Assembly: GCF_001422645.1 (NCBI RefSeq)
Contig: NZ_LMLR01000011.1
Span: forward strand, 124,001-188,000
Direction: 5' to 3'
Length of the DNA: 64,000 nt
DNA from: Arthrobacter sp. Leaf69
GTDB lineage: Bacteria > Actinomycetota > Actinomycetes > Actinomycetales > Micrococcaceae
The notes beneath the pieces are model-generated. The model ran no database searches. It was not told the origin of the DNA and saw only the letters and a program-made list of their open reading frames with translations. The translations under genes were made by a program, and so were the position numbers. This document shows, piece by piece, positions 34,108 to 46,617 of the stretch (positions are counted from its first letter, which is position 1; the number at the start of each line of letters is the position of its first letter).

Positions 34108-36270
34108 CTAGAGCACGTCCACACCGTCGAGCCGCAGCTGCACGGGATCGTCGGTGCGTTTGGCGGCCGCGGCGACCTTGACCGCCCGCAGCACCTTCGT
34201 GACGTGCGCGGCCTGGCCGTAGGGGATGAACAGCAGCGTCCGGACGTCCTCCTCGGCGGTACCCGCTGCTTTCCCTTGGGTTCCTGCCTGGCCGGGGGCA
34301 GCGGCCAGCACGAGGGGGGCCGGGCCAGCTGTGCGCAACACGATGCCCTGCGCAGCCAGCTGCTGCTCAACGGCCTGGCTGAAATGCCCGACGGCGGTTC
34401 GGCCGCCGGTAATGGACGCGACCCGGACGGATGGGGGCAGCTGCAGCTCCTGGCGCAGCGACAGTTCCCGCTGGGCGTAGCCGGAAGGGTCCCAGCGCAG
34501 CAGGGCGCCCACGCCGGTAGCGTCGTCCGCGGTGATGACCACCAGGCCGCCTTCGCCCGCGGGGCGGACCAGGGCGGCCGCGTTGAACCACCGCCGGACG
34601 GCGTCCTCCCCCGCCCGCAGGTTTTCGCGGCGCAACAGCGAATCGCCGTCGAGCAGCAACGCCGCCGCGTAGCCGCCGGCCGCGACCGGTTCCGCGCCGA
34701 CGGTGGCCACCACCAAGGCCTTCGAGTCAGGAACCGTGGCCAGCACCCGGTCCCCGGACGAGGTGATCACCGGCTTGCCCGGGAAGGCGCGGCCCAGCTC
34801 CTCGGCTGTGCGCAGGGCCCCCGTGGCGCCGCGCCGGAGCCGGACCCCGTTGCACGTGGTGCAGCGCCAAGCGGCGGCCGGCGTCGAACACCAGCGGCAC
34901 TGCGGCACGGCGGAGCTCCCGGTGGCCCCGGCGATGGCGAGTGGCCCGCTGCAGGCAGGGCAACGCGCCGGTTCACGGCAGTTCTCGCAGGCAAGCGACG
35001 GCGCGTAGCCCGCCCGCGCCACCTGGACCAGGACCGGGCCGCGTTCCAGACCGTCCTTCGCGGCACGCCAGGCGGCGCCCGGCAGCCGGGCGACCCTGGC
35101 CAGCGGATCATGTTCGAGTTCGTAGCTGTCAGCGGTGTTCAGTACCCGCGGAACGTTCCGGCGGACCACGGAGCGGTCCGCCTCCACGGGACGCGCCCAG
35201 CCTGCCTCGACGAGGCGCTGCGCCTCGGTGCTCCGGGTGTGCCCGGCGAGCAGGCACGCTGCGCCCTCCTGTTCGGCGCGCAGCAGCAGGACTTCGCGGG
35301 AGTGGGCATACGGTGAGCGCTGCTCGATGTGCAGATCGTCGCCGTCGTCCCAGCAGACCACAAGACCGAGATGATGGACGGGCGCGTACGCGGCGGACCG
35401 GGTGCCGACAGCCACCCCGGCTGCGCCGCTGAGGATTCGCAGGAAGCTGCGGTAGCGCGGTGTCTGGCCGTCGTCGGCGGTGAGCCGGGCGATGTCCCCG
35501 GCGGGCAGGATCTGCAGGAGGGCCGCTTCCACCCGGTCCAGGTCCCGGTAGTCGGGCACGACGACGACGGCGCCGCGGCCGGACAGGCGGACGGCGGCCA
35601 CGGCCTCGGCGATCAGCCGCGGCCAGCCTCCGGCCCCGAAACCCTGGAGCGCGCTGAGCACGGCCCGCGGCGACTCACCTGCATTGAGGTGCTGCAGGAA
35701 GGCCGGGCCGTTGCGGTAGGAGGCCCAGCCGGAGGATTCCAGGCCGGCGGGGATGGACGCTCCGGCCCCGGCGGCGTCATCAGCGAAGAGAGCCGGATCC
35801 AGGACACCCTCAGGCGCAAGGTCCTTCTCGAGTTTCGCCATCCGCGGCGGCACGGCCACACGCAGCACGTCGCTGACGCTGCCGGCATACCGCGCTGCCA
35901 CACGTGCGGCGAGTTCGGCGACGGCAGGCACCAGCACGGGAACGGGAGAGACCACCTTGTGCAGTGGCACGAGGGGGTGGCCGGCATCGGACTCCGCCAC
36001 CCGGTCCATGAGGTATCCGGCAAGTTCCTGGCCGTTGAACTTCACCTTCACCCGGACACCGGGCTGAGCAGCCGTATCCAGCGTGGCGGGCACGCTGTAG
36101 TCGAAGGGCCGGTCAAGGTGCGGGAGGGAGGATTCCAGCCGCACCCTGGCCACCGGGAGCCGGGCAGCCAGGGCGGGGCCGGTTGCTGCGGCCGCGGTGG
36201 AGGGAAAGCCGTGGAGCAGCGAAAGCTGCAGGGGCTCGTCCGACGCCGCGGCGCCATGGAACTGGCTCAT
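34108..36270 (-). CDS. priA: PriA-like primosomal protein N', helicase motifs not recognisable
   Basis: The 720-residue protein matches PriA in its 3'-DNA-binding N-terminal domain (ARVRLESSLPHLDRPFDYSVPATLDTAAQPGVRVKVKFNGQ) and in the Cys-rich zinc region (CENCREPARCPACSG, CRWCSTP, CTTCNG). I cannot find a Walker A (GxGKT) or DEAH box: the place of the former reads SGRGAVVVVPDYRDLDR. Actinobacterial PriA proteins are known to have lost helicase motifs and are thought to serve replication restart by protein and DNA binding only. It follows metK after a terminator-like hairpin. Confidence 0.9.
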   Translation of the reverse strand: MSQFHGAAASDEPLQLSLLHGFPSTAAAATGPALAARLPVARVRLESSLPHLDRPFDYSVPATLDTAAQPGVRVKVKFNGQELAGYLMDRVAESDAGHPLVPLHKVVSPVPVLVPAVAELAARVAARYAGSVSDVLRVAVPPRMAKLEKDLAPEGVLDPALFADDAAGAGASIPAGLESSGWASYRNGPAFLQHLNAGESPRAVLSALQGFGAGGWPRLIAEAVAAVRLSGRGAVVVVPDYRDLDRVEAALLQILPAGDIARLTADDGQTPRYRSFLRILSGAAGVAVGTRSAAYAPVHHLGLVVCWDDGDDLHIEQRSPYAHSREVLLLRAEQEGAACLLAGHTRSTEAQRLVEAGWARPVEADRSVVRRNVPRVLNTADSYELEHDPLARVARLPGAAWRAAKDGLERGPVLVQVARAGYAPSLACENCREPARCPACSGPLAIAGATGSSAVPQCRWCSTPAAAWRCTTCNGVRLRRGATGALRTAEELGRAFPGKPVITSSGDRVLATVPDSKALVVATVGAEPVAAGGYAAALLLDGDSLLRRENLRAGEDAVRRWFNAAALVRPAGEGGLVVITADDATGVGALLRWDPSGYAQRELSLRQELQLPPSVRVASITGGRTAVGHFSQAVEQQLAAQGIVLRTAGPAPLVLAAAPGQAGTQGKAAGTAEEDVRTLLFIPYGQAAHVTKVLRAVKVAAAAKRTDDPVQLRLDGVDVL

Positions 36271-36335
36271 CGCCCGGGTCCTCCCTTCAGCAACAGTTCA
36301 GCGCCGGTCACGTGGTGGCCGGCTCAACAAAGAAG

Positions 36336-36365
36336 AGCCAGGCCGCCGTTACCGGCGGCCTGGCT
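36336..36365 (-). terminator. metK terminator
   Basis: AGCCAGGCCGCCG and CGGCGGCCTGGCT (13 bp) enclose TTAC, and on the minus strand CTTCTTTGTTG follows. It lies 111 bases after the metK stop and 65 bases before priA. Confidence 0.75.
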
Positions 36366-36476
36366 ACAGCACATCACAGGGCAGTGACACTAAGTCACCA
36401 CCGCGACTATTCAACAGCGCGGCAATTCAGGACAGTGACCTTGTTTCGAGGTTTCGAGCTGGCGCCGGCGGACGCC

Positions 36477-37712
36477 TCAGGCGTTGAAGAAGGCCTTCAG
36501 CTCGTCCACGCGGTCGAGGCGCTCCCACGTGAAGTCGGGGTCCTCGCGGCCGAAGTGGCCGTGTGCCGCGGTCTTGGCGTAGATCGGACGCTTGAGGTCG
36601 AGGGCATCGATGATCGCCCGCGGGCGCAGGTCGAAGATCTCGGCGATCGCGGCGCTGATCCTGGCCGGATCCACGGTCTCGGTACCGAAGGTCTCGACGT
36701 AGGTTCCCACCGGGCGGGCCTGGCCGATCGCGTAGGCGATCTGGATTTCCGCGCGCTTCGCGAGGCCTGCCGCCACAACGTTCTTGGCCACCCAGCGCAT
36801 CGCATATGCCGCCGAGCGGTCCACCTTGGACGGATCCTTGCCCGAGAAGGCGCCGCCGCCGTGCCGGGCCATGCCGCCGTAGGTGTCCACAATGATCTTG
36901 CGGCCGGTGAGGCCGGCGTCGCCCACCGGGCCGCCGATGACAAACGCGCCGGCCGGGTTCAGGATGTTCCTGGTCCGAGAGATGTCCAGGTTGGACAGCG
37001 CCATGACCGGGTCCACCACGTGGGCGGCGAGGTCGGCGCGGAGCTGGTCCAGGCTGGCACCCTCGGCGTGCTGGCTGGAAATCACGACGGTCTCGACCGA
37101 GACAGGCCTGTCGCCGTCGTAGCCTACGGTGACCTGGGTTTTGCCGTCGGGGCGCAGGTACGCGAGCTCGCCGTTCTTGCGGACTTCGGTCAGCCGCTCG
37201 GAGAGCCGGTGCGCAAGCCAGATCGGGACCGGCATGTAGGAGGGGGTCTCGTCGCTGGCGTAACCGAACATCAGGCCTTGGTCGCCGGCGCCCTGGAGGT
37301 CGTAGTCGTCCTCCTGGCGCCCTTCGCGGGCTTCGAGCGAGTTGAAGACGCCTCCGGCGATGTCGTTGGACTGCTGGCCGATGGAGACGGACACGCCGCA
37401 GCGGGCGCCGTCGAAGCCGTTGGCCGAGGAGTCGTACCCGATGCCCAGGATGGTCTCCCGGACGATCTGCGGGATTTCGACGTAGGCGTCCGTGGTGACC
37501 TCGCCGGCGACGTGGACCAGCCCGGTGGTGGCCAGCGTCTCCACGGCGACCCTGGACTCGGGGTCCTTGGCCAGCAGGGCGTCGAGGATGGCATCGCTGA
37601 TCTGGTCACAGATCTTGTCGGGATGTCCTTCGGTCACCGACTCGGACGTGAACAGCCGGAGCGAGGCGGGCGTGGACCCGTGGAAGTCGGGGATGTGCAG
37701 CGGTAAAGTCAC
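36477..37712 (-). CDS. metK: S-adenosylmethionine synthase
   Basis: MetK (411 residues) makes SAM from methionine and ATP. ATP and Mg motifs [25 protein letters not shown] and the signature blocks [12 protein letters not shown] and [19 protein letters not shown] are intact. It follows coaBC by 78 bases in the mihF-gmk-rpoZ-coaBC-metK order. No SAM riboswitch is visible in that short gap. Confidence 0.97.
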   Translation of the reverse strand: MTLPLHIPDFHGSTPASLRLFTSESVTEGHPDKICDQISDAILDALLAKDPESRVAVETLATTGLVHVAGEVTTDAYVEIPQIVRETILGIGYDSSANGFDGARCGVSVSIGQQSNDIAGGVFNSLEAREGRQEDDYDLQGAGDQGLMFGYASDETPSYMPVPIWLAHRLSERLTEVRKNGELAYLRPDGKTQVTVGYDGDRPVSVETVVISSQHAEGASLDQLRADLAAHVVDPVMALSNLDISRTRNILNPAGAFVIGGPVGDAGLTGRKIIVDTYGGMARHGGGAFSGKDPSKVDRSAAYAMRWVAKNVVAAGLAKRAEIQIAYAIGQARPVGTYVETFGTETVDPARISAAIAEIFDLRPRAIIDALDLKRPIYAKTAAHGHFGREDPDFTWERLDRVDELKAFFNA

Positions 37713-37790
37713 TCAACTACCTTACTGGTTGGAAAACGGACGTCCGGCGGCGTGTGTCCCCGTGCTAAGGAGACGTTGCTTACGCCAGGC

Positions 37791-39077
37791 TCAGGCCGGC
37801 GGGACAACCCGGCTCAGCTCGGCGCTGATGCGGTCGATCACGGCAGCCGCCACGTCGGATTTGGAACCCGACGCCTCTTGGGGTTCGGAGCCGGTGCGGG
37901 AAAGGATGACTACGGAGTTCGTGTCCTCGCCGAAGACTTTGTCCTGACCCACATGGTTAACCACCAGCAGGTCGCACGCCTTGCGGCGCAGCTTGGCATC
38001 GGCATAGTCCAGGACATCGCCGTCGGCGTCGCCGGTCTCGGCCGCGAAGCCCACGATCAGCTGGGTGCGGGAGGCCGCATCCCGCACCTCGACGAGTTCC
38101 CGCAGGATGTCCGGGTTCCGGACCAGTGTGATGACGGGATCGGCGACGTCGTCGCGCTTCTTGATCTTCGTGCCGGCGACATCCGCCGGGCGAAAGTCCG
38201 CGACGGCGGCGGCCATGATGATGACGTCGGAATCGGCGGCGGCGTGCAGGGCGGCCTTGCGAAGTTCCAGGGCGGTCTCCACCCTGATCACGTCGACGCC
38301 GGCCGGCGGCGGAACGTCCATGTGGGCGGCCAGCAGCCGGACCCTGGCACCGGCGTCGCGGGCGGCGGAGGCCAGCGCCACGCCCTGCTTGCCGGAGGAG
38401 CGGTTTCCGAGGAACCGGACGGGGTCCAGTGGCTCGCGTGTGCCGCCGGCGCTGATCGTGACGGTGAGCCCGGCCAGCGGACGGCCGGGCGCCGGCGAGG
38501 AGGGTACGGCGTCGGGCGCCGGAACGTCCGGTGAGTTGGGCACCGCCGGCGCACCGGCGAGGGCGAGGGCCGCTTCGAAAATGGCCTCGGGTTCGGGCAG
38601 CCGGCCCGGCCCGGAGTCGGATCCGGTCAGCCGGCCGGAGGCGGGCTCCAGCACGGTGACGCCCCTGCTGCGGAGAGTCTCGACATTGGCCTGGGTTGCC
38701 GGGTGCTGCCACATTTCGGTGTGCATGGCCGGGGCCATCAGCACCGGGCAGTCGCCGGCCATCAGCAGGGTGTTGCTCAGGAGGTCGTTGGCTTGGCCGG
38801 TGGCGGCGCGCGCCAGCAGGTCGGCTGTGGCAGGGGCCACCACGATCAGCTCGGCTTCGTGGCCGAGGCGGACGTGGTTGACGGTGTGCACGTCGTCGAA
38901 GACGCTGTTGCTGACCGGATGCCCGGACAGCGCTTCCCACGTGGCGACGCCGACGAAGCGGGTCGCGGCCTCCGTGGGGATGACGGTGACGTCATGGCCG
39001 GCTTCAGTAAAGAGCCGGAGGAGCGACGCCACCTTGTAGGCGGCTATCCCTCCCCCGACTCCGAGGACTATGCGCAC
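37791..39077 (-). CDS. coaBC: Bifunctional phosphopantothenoylcysteine decarboxylase/phosphopantothenate--cysteine ligase
   Basis: CoaBC (428 residues) carries out two steps of coenzyme A synthesis. The CoaC half (about 1-185) shows the flavin loop GVGGGIAAYK, active His in HVRLGHEAELIVVAPATA, the PASANT-like VAPATADLLARAA and PAMHTEMW. A Gly/Pro/Ala linker (about 190-220) precedes the CoaB half with VTISAGGTREPLDPVRFLGNRSSGKQG and the IKKRDD region. PAMHTEMW has His where the textbook motif has Asn (PxMNxxMW); this is seen in actinobacteria and is not a defect. The gap to rpoZ is 25 bases. Confidence 0.95.
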   Translation of the reverse strand: MRIVLGVGGGIAAYKVASLLRLFTEAGHDVTVIPTEAATRFVGVATWEALSGHPVSNSVFDDVHTVNHVRLGHEAELIVVAPATADLLARAATGQANDLLSNTLLMAGDCPVLMAPAMHTEMWQHPATQANVETLRSRGVTVLEPASGRLTGSDSGPGRLPEPEAIFEAALALAGAPAVPNSPDVPAPDAVPSSPAPGRPLAGLTVTISAGGTREPLDPVRFLGNRSSGKQGVALASAARDAGARVRLLAAHMDVPPPAGVDVIRVETALELRKAALHAAADSDVIIMAAAVADFRPADVAGTKIKKRDDVADPVITLVRNPDILRELVEVRDAASRTQLIVGFAAETGDADGDVLDYADAKLRRKACDLLVVNHVGQDKVFGEDTNSVVILSRTGSEPQEASGSKSDVAAAVIDRISAELSRVVPPA

Positions 39078-39102
39078 GTGACCTCCGTCTGCGTCTGCGG
39101 AA

Positions 39103-39363
39103 TTACTCTGCAGGTTCGATCGGCGTGGAAACGAGCTTGCCTTCGTTGATTTCGCGCAACGCGATGGAGAGCGACTTCTCGTTCAGCTTGGTGTCGACCA
39201 GCGGGCCGACGTACTCGAACAGGCCCTCGTGCAACTGGGCGTAGTAGGCGTTGATCTGACGTGCGCGCTTGGCGCCGAAAATCACCAGTCCGTACTTCGA
39301 GTCGGCAGCCTTCAGCAGCTCGTCGATCGGCGGGTTGATGATGCCTTCAAGGTTCGTGGACAC
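39103..39363 (-). CDS. rpoZ: DNA-directed RNA polymerase subunit omega
   Basis: Omega (86 residues) helps assemble the polymerase around beta'. [30 protein letters not shown] is the conserved core, and [10 protein letters not shown] ends the fold. It lies between gmk (39 bases) and coaBC (25 bases), the standard location. Confidence 0.96.
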   Translation of the reverse strand: MSTNLEGIINPPIDELLKAADSKYGLVIFGAKRARQINAYYAQLHEGLFEYVGPLVDTKLNEKSLSIALREINEGKLVSTPIEPAE

Positions 39364-39402
39364 GAATTCTCCAAATTCTAACGGGCCGATACGTCCCGGC
39401 GC

Positions 39403-39975
39403 CTAGCGTGGGTTCGGGGTCAGCCCCATGAGTGAAACAAGCTCGTCCGCTGCCCGACGAACGTCATCATTGATGACGGTGTGGTCAAACTCCGGTTCAG
39501 CGGCAAGTTCTAGTTTAGCGGTTTCCAGCCTCTGCTGCTGTTCTTCCGCTGTTTCCGTGCCGCGGCCCACCAGGCGGCGGACCATTTCGTCCCAGGTGGG
39601 CGGCGCCAGGAACACGAATTGTGCATCCGGGACGGCTTTCTTGACCTGCCGCGCACCCTGCAGGTCGATCTCCAGGAGCACCGACCGGCCGTCGGCGATC
39701 GCGGCGTCGACGGTGCTGCGGAGCGTGCCGTAGCGGTTGCGGCCGTGGACCACGGCCCACTCCAGGAGTTCGCCGTTCTCGACCAGGGCGTCGAATTCCT
39801 CGGCCGACTTGAAAAAGTAGTGGACGCCGTCGATCTCGCCCGGGCGCGCCGGGCGGGTGGTCGCCGAGACGGAAAGCCAGACGCCGGGATAGTTGTCCCG
39901 GATGTAGGTGGACACGGTGCCTTTACCAACAGCCGTCGGGCCGGCGAGGACTGTCAGTCCCGGTTTGTTGCTCAC
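39403..39975 (-). CDS. gmk: Guanylate kinase
   Basis: Gmk (190 residues) converts GMP to GDP. The P-loop is [17 protein letters not shown] and the GMP-binding site [49 protein letters not shown] and the lid segment follow. It begins 24 bases after mihF. Confidence 0.97.
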   Translation of the reverse strand: MSNKPGLTVLAGPTAVGKGTVSTYIRDNYPGVWLSVSATTRPARPGEIDGVHYFFKSAEEFDALVENGELLEWAVVHGRNRYGTLRSTVDAAIADGRSVLLEIDLQGARQVKKAVPDAQFVFLAPPTWDEMVRRLVGRGTETAEEQQQRLETAKLELAAEPEFDHTVINDDVRRAADELVSLMGLTPNPR

Positions 39976-39999
39976 ATATTCCTTTGGGCGGGTTTGGAG

Positions 40000-40335
40000 T
40001 CAGCGCGGCGGACCGGGCTGTTTGTCGTCTATAAAATCTACCAGCGCGCGGCGCTGGTGAATTCCCAGGCCCCGGACCCGGCGTGATGCGGCAATCCCCA
40101 GCTGGTCCATGATCGCCGCGGCACGCACCCGACCGATTCCAGGCAGCGCCTCCAGCAGTTCGACAATCCTCATACGGGCGATCGCGTCGTCGCTCTCCCC
40201 TGCCTTGAGCAATTCCGCGATGCTCAGCTTCCCGGATTTCAAGCGGTCCTTGGCGTCGGCCCGGGTGGTTCTGGCGGCGGCGGCCTTGTTCAAGGCGTCG
40301 GCACGCTCCTGCGGAGTGAGGGGTCGCAAACTCAT
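40000..40335 (-). CDS. mihF: Integration host factor, actinobacterial type (mIHF)
   Basis: This 111-residue nucleoid protein is the actinobacterial mIHF, unrelated in fold to HU/IHF of proteobacteria. The conserved block runs RTTRADAKDRLKSGKLSIAELL through ARMRIVELLEALPGIGRVRAAAIMDQLGIAASRRVRGLG with an S13-like helix-two-turn-helix and the ending RALVDFI. ATG 40335 has GGGAGG 6 bases upstream. It opens the operon mihF-gmk-rpoZ-coaBC-metK. Confidence 0.95.
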   Translation of the reverse strand: MSLRPLTPQERADALNKAAAARTTRADAKDRLKSGKLSIAELLKAGESDDAIARMRIVELLEALPGIGRVRAAAIMDQLGIAASRRVRGLGIHQRRALVDFIDDKQPGPPR

Positions 40336-40643
40336 TGAATGCCTCCCTGCATTGTCAGACGGACCGCACAAACGGCCCGGCCGGACGGGGCCTGACATCG
40401 CCCCGGCCGGTACCGCGGACTTGTCCTGAACCTACCGTCTGGATACCGAAGAAATCAATGGACGAATGGCCCGGCTCCAGCTTGTCCAAAGGTCTGGCCA
40501 TACGGAGCACTCCCGGCGTCGGCCCGGCCCCCAGCCCCAACGCCGCCATTGGCCACAATTGGCCGCTAAGACGGAGATCTTAGCGGCCACTTGCGTCCAA
40601 TGGGTGGCTGCGGCACGCGACGATCGAGCCCGGACAGATGCCC
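40336..40643. other. Intergenic region pyrF-mihF
   Basis: About 308 bases without a gene. A hairpin at 40560-40589 is a likely pyrF terminator. The remainder should hold the mihF promoter; I cannot point to convincing hexamers. Confidence 0.5.
40560..40589 (-). terminator. Probable terminator of the pyr operon
   Basis: TGGCCGCTAAGA and TCTTAGCGGCCA pair perfectly over a 6-base loop, and CATTGG/CCAATG (40548-40553, 40597-40602) extends the structure. It is 55 bases after the pyrF stop; no U-run is present. Confidence 0.6.
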
Positions 40644-41502
40644 TTAGGCCGAGCGCAGCTCCTCGAGGGTCCGCTGCGCGGCGTCGCTCAGGCCCTGGAT
40701 CCGCGGGCCGGCGCCGAGAATGTCCCGGCTGGAGGTCCCGAGCACCTGGCCGTACGCGCTGCCGAAGGTGTGGCGCAGGTCCGCCGCCGTTGCGCCCTGC
40801 GCGCCGAGGCCAGGGGCCAGGATCGGGCCGCGCACGGCTGCGAGGTCCAGGTCCAGGTCGGTGAGCGCGGAGCCGACGGTTGCGCCAACAACGAGGCCGG
40901 TTGAGCCCAGCGCCCCCGCATACCTTTCGTTCTCCGCAGCTGCCGCCCGGACGATCCGGCGGGCCACGGAATCCGCGCCGCCAACGTGCTGGACGGAGGC
41001 TCCCTCCGGATTGGACGTCAGCGCCAGGACGAAGACGCCGCGCCCGGTCTGCGCCGCGAGGTCCAGGGCCGGCCGGAGCGATTCGAAGCCCAGGTACGGG
41101 CTCAGCGTGACCGAGTCGGCCGCCAGGGCGGAACCGTCCCGCAGCCAGGCGTCGGCGTAAGCGGCCATGGTGGAGCCGATGTCGCCGCGCTTGGCGTCGG
41201 CAATGGTCAGGACCGAGGCTTCCGCAGCCGCGGCGAGGACTCGTTCCAGCACGGCCATACCTGCCGAGCCGTGCCGTTCATACAGCGCCACCTGGGGTTT
41301 GACCGCGGCAGCGAGCGACGCCACCGCCTCCAGCGCGGTGAGTGAGAAGCGTTCCAGGCCGGCGACGTCGTCGTTCAGCCCCCAGCTGTGAAGCAGCGCC
41401 GGGTGCGGGTCGATTCCGACGCACAACGGACCGCGGTCCGCCATGGCCCGGCCCAGCCGGGAGCCGAAAGACTCCCGGCCGGCCGTGTCCGCGGTTACGG
41501 CC

Positions 41503-41510
<8 letters not shown>
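40644..41510 (-). CDS. pyrF: Orotidine 5'-phosphate decarboxylase (type 2)
   Basis: PyrF (288 residues) makes UMP from OMP. The catalytic motif [15 protein letters not shown] has the DxKxxD residues; [12 protein letters not shown] and APGLGAQG bind the substrate. The length and motif spacing are those of the long actinobacterial/archaeal-like type 2 group. The start ATG at 41510 overlaps the carB stop by 8 bases (ATGCCTGA). A longer in-frame reading into carB exists but is clearly not coding in this frame. Confidence 0.95.
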
Positions 41511-44867
<3,357 letters not shown>

Positions 44868-44868
<1 letters not shown>

Positions 44869-46094
44869 TACTTCTTGTCCTCAGTCTTGGATTCGGTGGC
44901 AGTCTTTGTCTTTGAAGAAGCAGTGTCCGCCATCAGCTCGATGAAGCGGTCGAAGAGGTAGGCGGCGTCGTGCGGCCCGGAGGCGGCCTCGGGGTGGTAC
45001 TGGACCGAGAAGGCCGGGATGTCGAGGCAGGACAAGCCCTCGACGACGTCGTCGTTGAGGCTCACATGGCTGACCTCGACGCGGCCGAAGCGCTCCTCGG
45101 GAGCCTGCGTGGCGCCGTCGAGCGGGGCGTCGACGGCGAAGCCGTGGTTCTGGGAGGTGATCTCCACCTTGCCGGTGCGGCGGTCCATCACCGGCTGGTT
45201 GATGCCCCGGTGGCCGTAGCGCAGCTTGTAGGTGCCGAAGCCCAGGGCGCGGCCCAGGATCTGGTTGCCGAAGCAGATCCCGAAGTACGGGATTTTCTCG
45301 TCCAGGACGGAGCGGAGCAGCTTGACCTGGTTGTCGGCGGTGGCGGGGTCGCCCGGGCCGTTGGACATAAAGAAGCCATCGGGATTGACCGCCTGCACAT
45401 CGGCCAGCGTGGCGGTGGCCGGCAGGACGTGCACGCGGACGCCGCGCTCGGCGAACCGGATGGGGGTCATCCGCTTGATGCCCAAGTCGATGGCGGCGAT
45501 GCTGAAGCGCGGCTCGCCGTCCCAGCCCCAGTCCTTGGGTTCCACGGTGTAGGCCTCGTCCACACTGACTTCCTCGGCCAGGCGTGAGCCTTCCATCGGG
45601 GCACTCGCCAGGACGGTGTCCACGAGTTCCTTGTCCGTGGCGCGGACCGCGTCGCCGGAGAAGATGCCGGCGCGCATAGTCTTGTGTTCGCGCAGGTGCC
45701 GGGTGATGGCGCGGGTGTCCACGCCCTGGATGCCGACGATTCCCTGTTCCAGCAGCTCGTCGTCCAGGGGACGTTCGGAGCGCCAGTTCGAGGGCCGTCG
45801 GGCGGCGTCGCGGACAATGTAGCCGGCCACCCAGATCCGCCGGGACTCGGCGTCGTCCTTGTTGACTCCGGTGTTGCCGATGTGCGGGGCGGTCTGGACC
45901 ACCAGCTGCCGGGCGTAGGAGGGGTCCGTGATGGTTTCCTGGTAGCCGGTCATGCCGGTCGCGAACACGGCTTCGCCGAGGGCGGTTCCGGTGGCGCCAT
46001 AGCTGGTCCCGCGGAAGATCCGGCCGTCCTCGAGGACGAGGGCCGCCGGGGTGGAGGCTGCTGCGGAAGATGTCATTTGGTTGGGGTCCGTCAC
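44868..46094 (-). CDS. carA: Carbamoyl-phosphate synthase small subunit
   Basis: CarA (408 residues) hydrolyses glutamine and passes ammonia to CarB. After the N-terminal domain ([19 protein letters not shown]) comes a class I glutaminase with the nucleophile Cys in [16 protein letters not shown] and the His/Glu pair in [16 protein letters not shown] at 46094 is chosen as the start because GGAAAG lies 7 bases before it and it falls 4 bases after the preceding stop; an ATG at 46118 has no binding site. It is coupled to carB (1-base overlap). Confidence 0.95.
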
Positions 46095-46098
46095 GTTG

Positions 46099-46617
46099 TT
46101 ACTTTCCACTATCGGCATTGGCCTGAGGGGCCGCGGGGATCAAATCTTGCAGGGCGTTGAGGAGGGTGGTTTTGTCGTCGGCGTGGCGGGTGCGGAAGCC
46201 GGAATCCAGTTCACGGCTGCCGAGCATCCAGCTGACCACCAGCAGTCCGTCTTTTTCGACGAATTTGCCGGCCATGCCGCTTTCCTGCCGCACGCCGGTG
46301 AGGCTGGCGGCCGGGATAAAGACCGGGCCGGCGCCGGCGCGGTCGAAAAGCACGCCCTCGGGGTGCACGCTGAGCTCGGCGTTGGTCCGGATGCCCAGGT
46401 TGTGGACGGCGATGCGGTCCAGCCAGTCACCGGCAGTGGTGGAGGCGACGTACTGCCCGTCGGCGACTGCCACGGCGGTGCCCAGTTCCGCGGGGATCGC
46501 GGGCAGGGGGTCGACGTCGGACTGGCGGCGCAGCCGGTTCCGCCAGCCGAACCAGATCAGGGCCAGTGCGACGCCGATCAGGACCAGCGTGAAGATCAAA
46601 GAGAGTTCCTTGACCAT
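46099..46617 (-). CDS. Membrane-anchored PH-like domain protein in the pyr operon
   Basis: The 172-residue protein has one N-terminal membrane helix ([21 protein letters not shown], about 5-25), a cytoplasmic basic stop RNRLRRQ, and a beta-rich bacterial PH-like domain (about 45-160, with [32 protein letters not shown]). It is found between pyrC and carA in many actinobacteria but its function is unknown. It overlaps the pyrC stop by one base (TGATG) and ends 4 bases before carA, so it is translated with the pathway enzymes. No enzyme residues are recognisable. Confidence 0.85.
   Translation of the reverse strand: MVKELSLIFTLVLIGVALALIWFGWRNRLRRQSDVDPLPAIPAELGTAVAVADGQYVASTTAGDWLDRIAVHNLGIRTNAELSVHPEGVLFDRAGAGPVFIPAASLTGVRQESGMAGKFVEKDGLLVVSWMLGSRELDSGFRTRHADDKTTLLNALQDLIPAAPQANADSGK

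Noticed and set aside
37713..37790. SAM riboswitch before metK
   Set aside because: The gap is only 78 bases and shows no known SAM-aptamer core.
37791..39077. Damaged active site in CoaBC (PAMHTEMW instead of PxMNxxMW)
   Set aside because: The His form is common in actinobacterial CoaBC, so it is not evidence of a broken gene.
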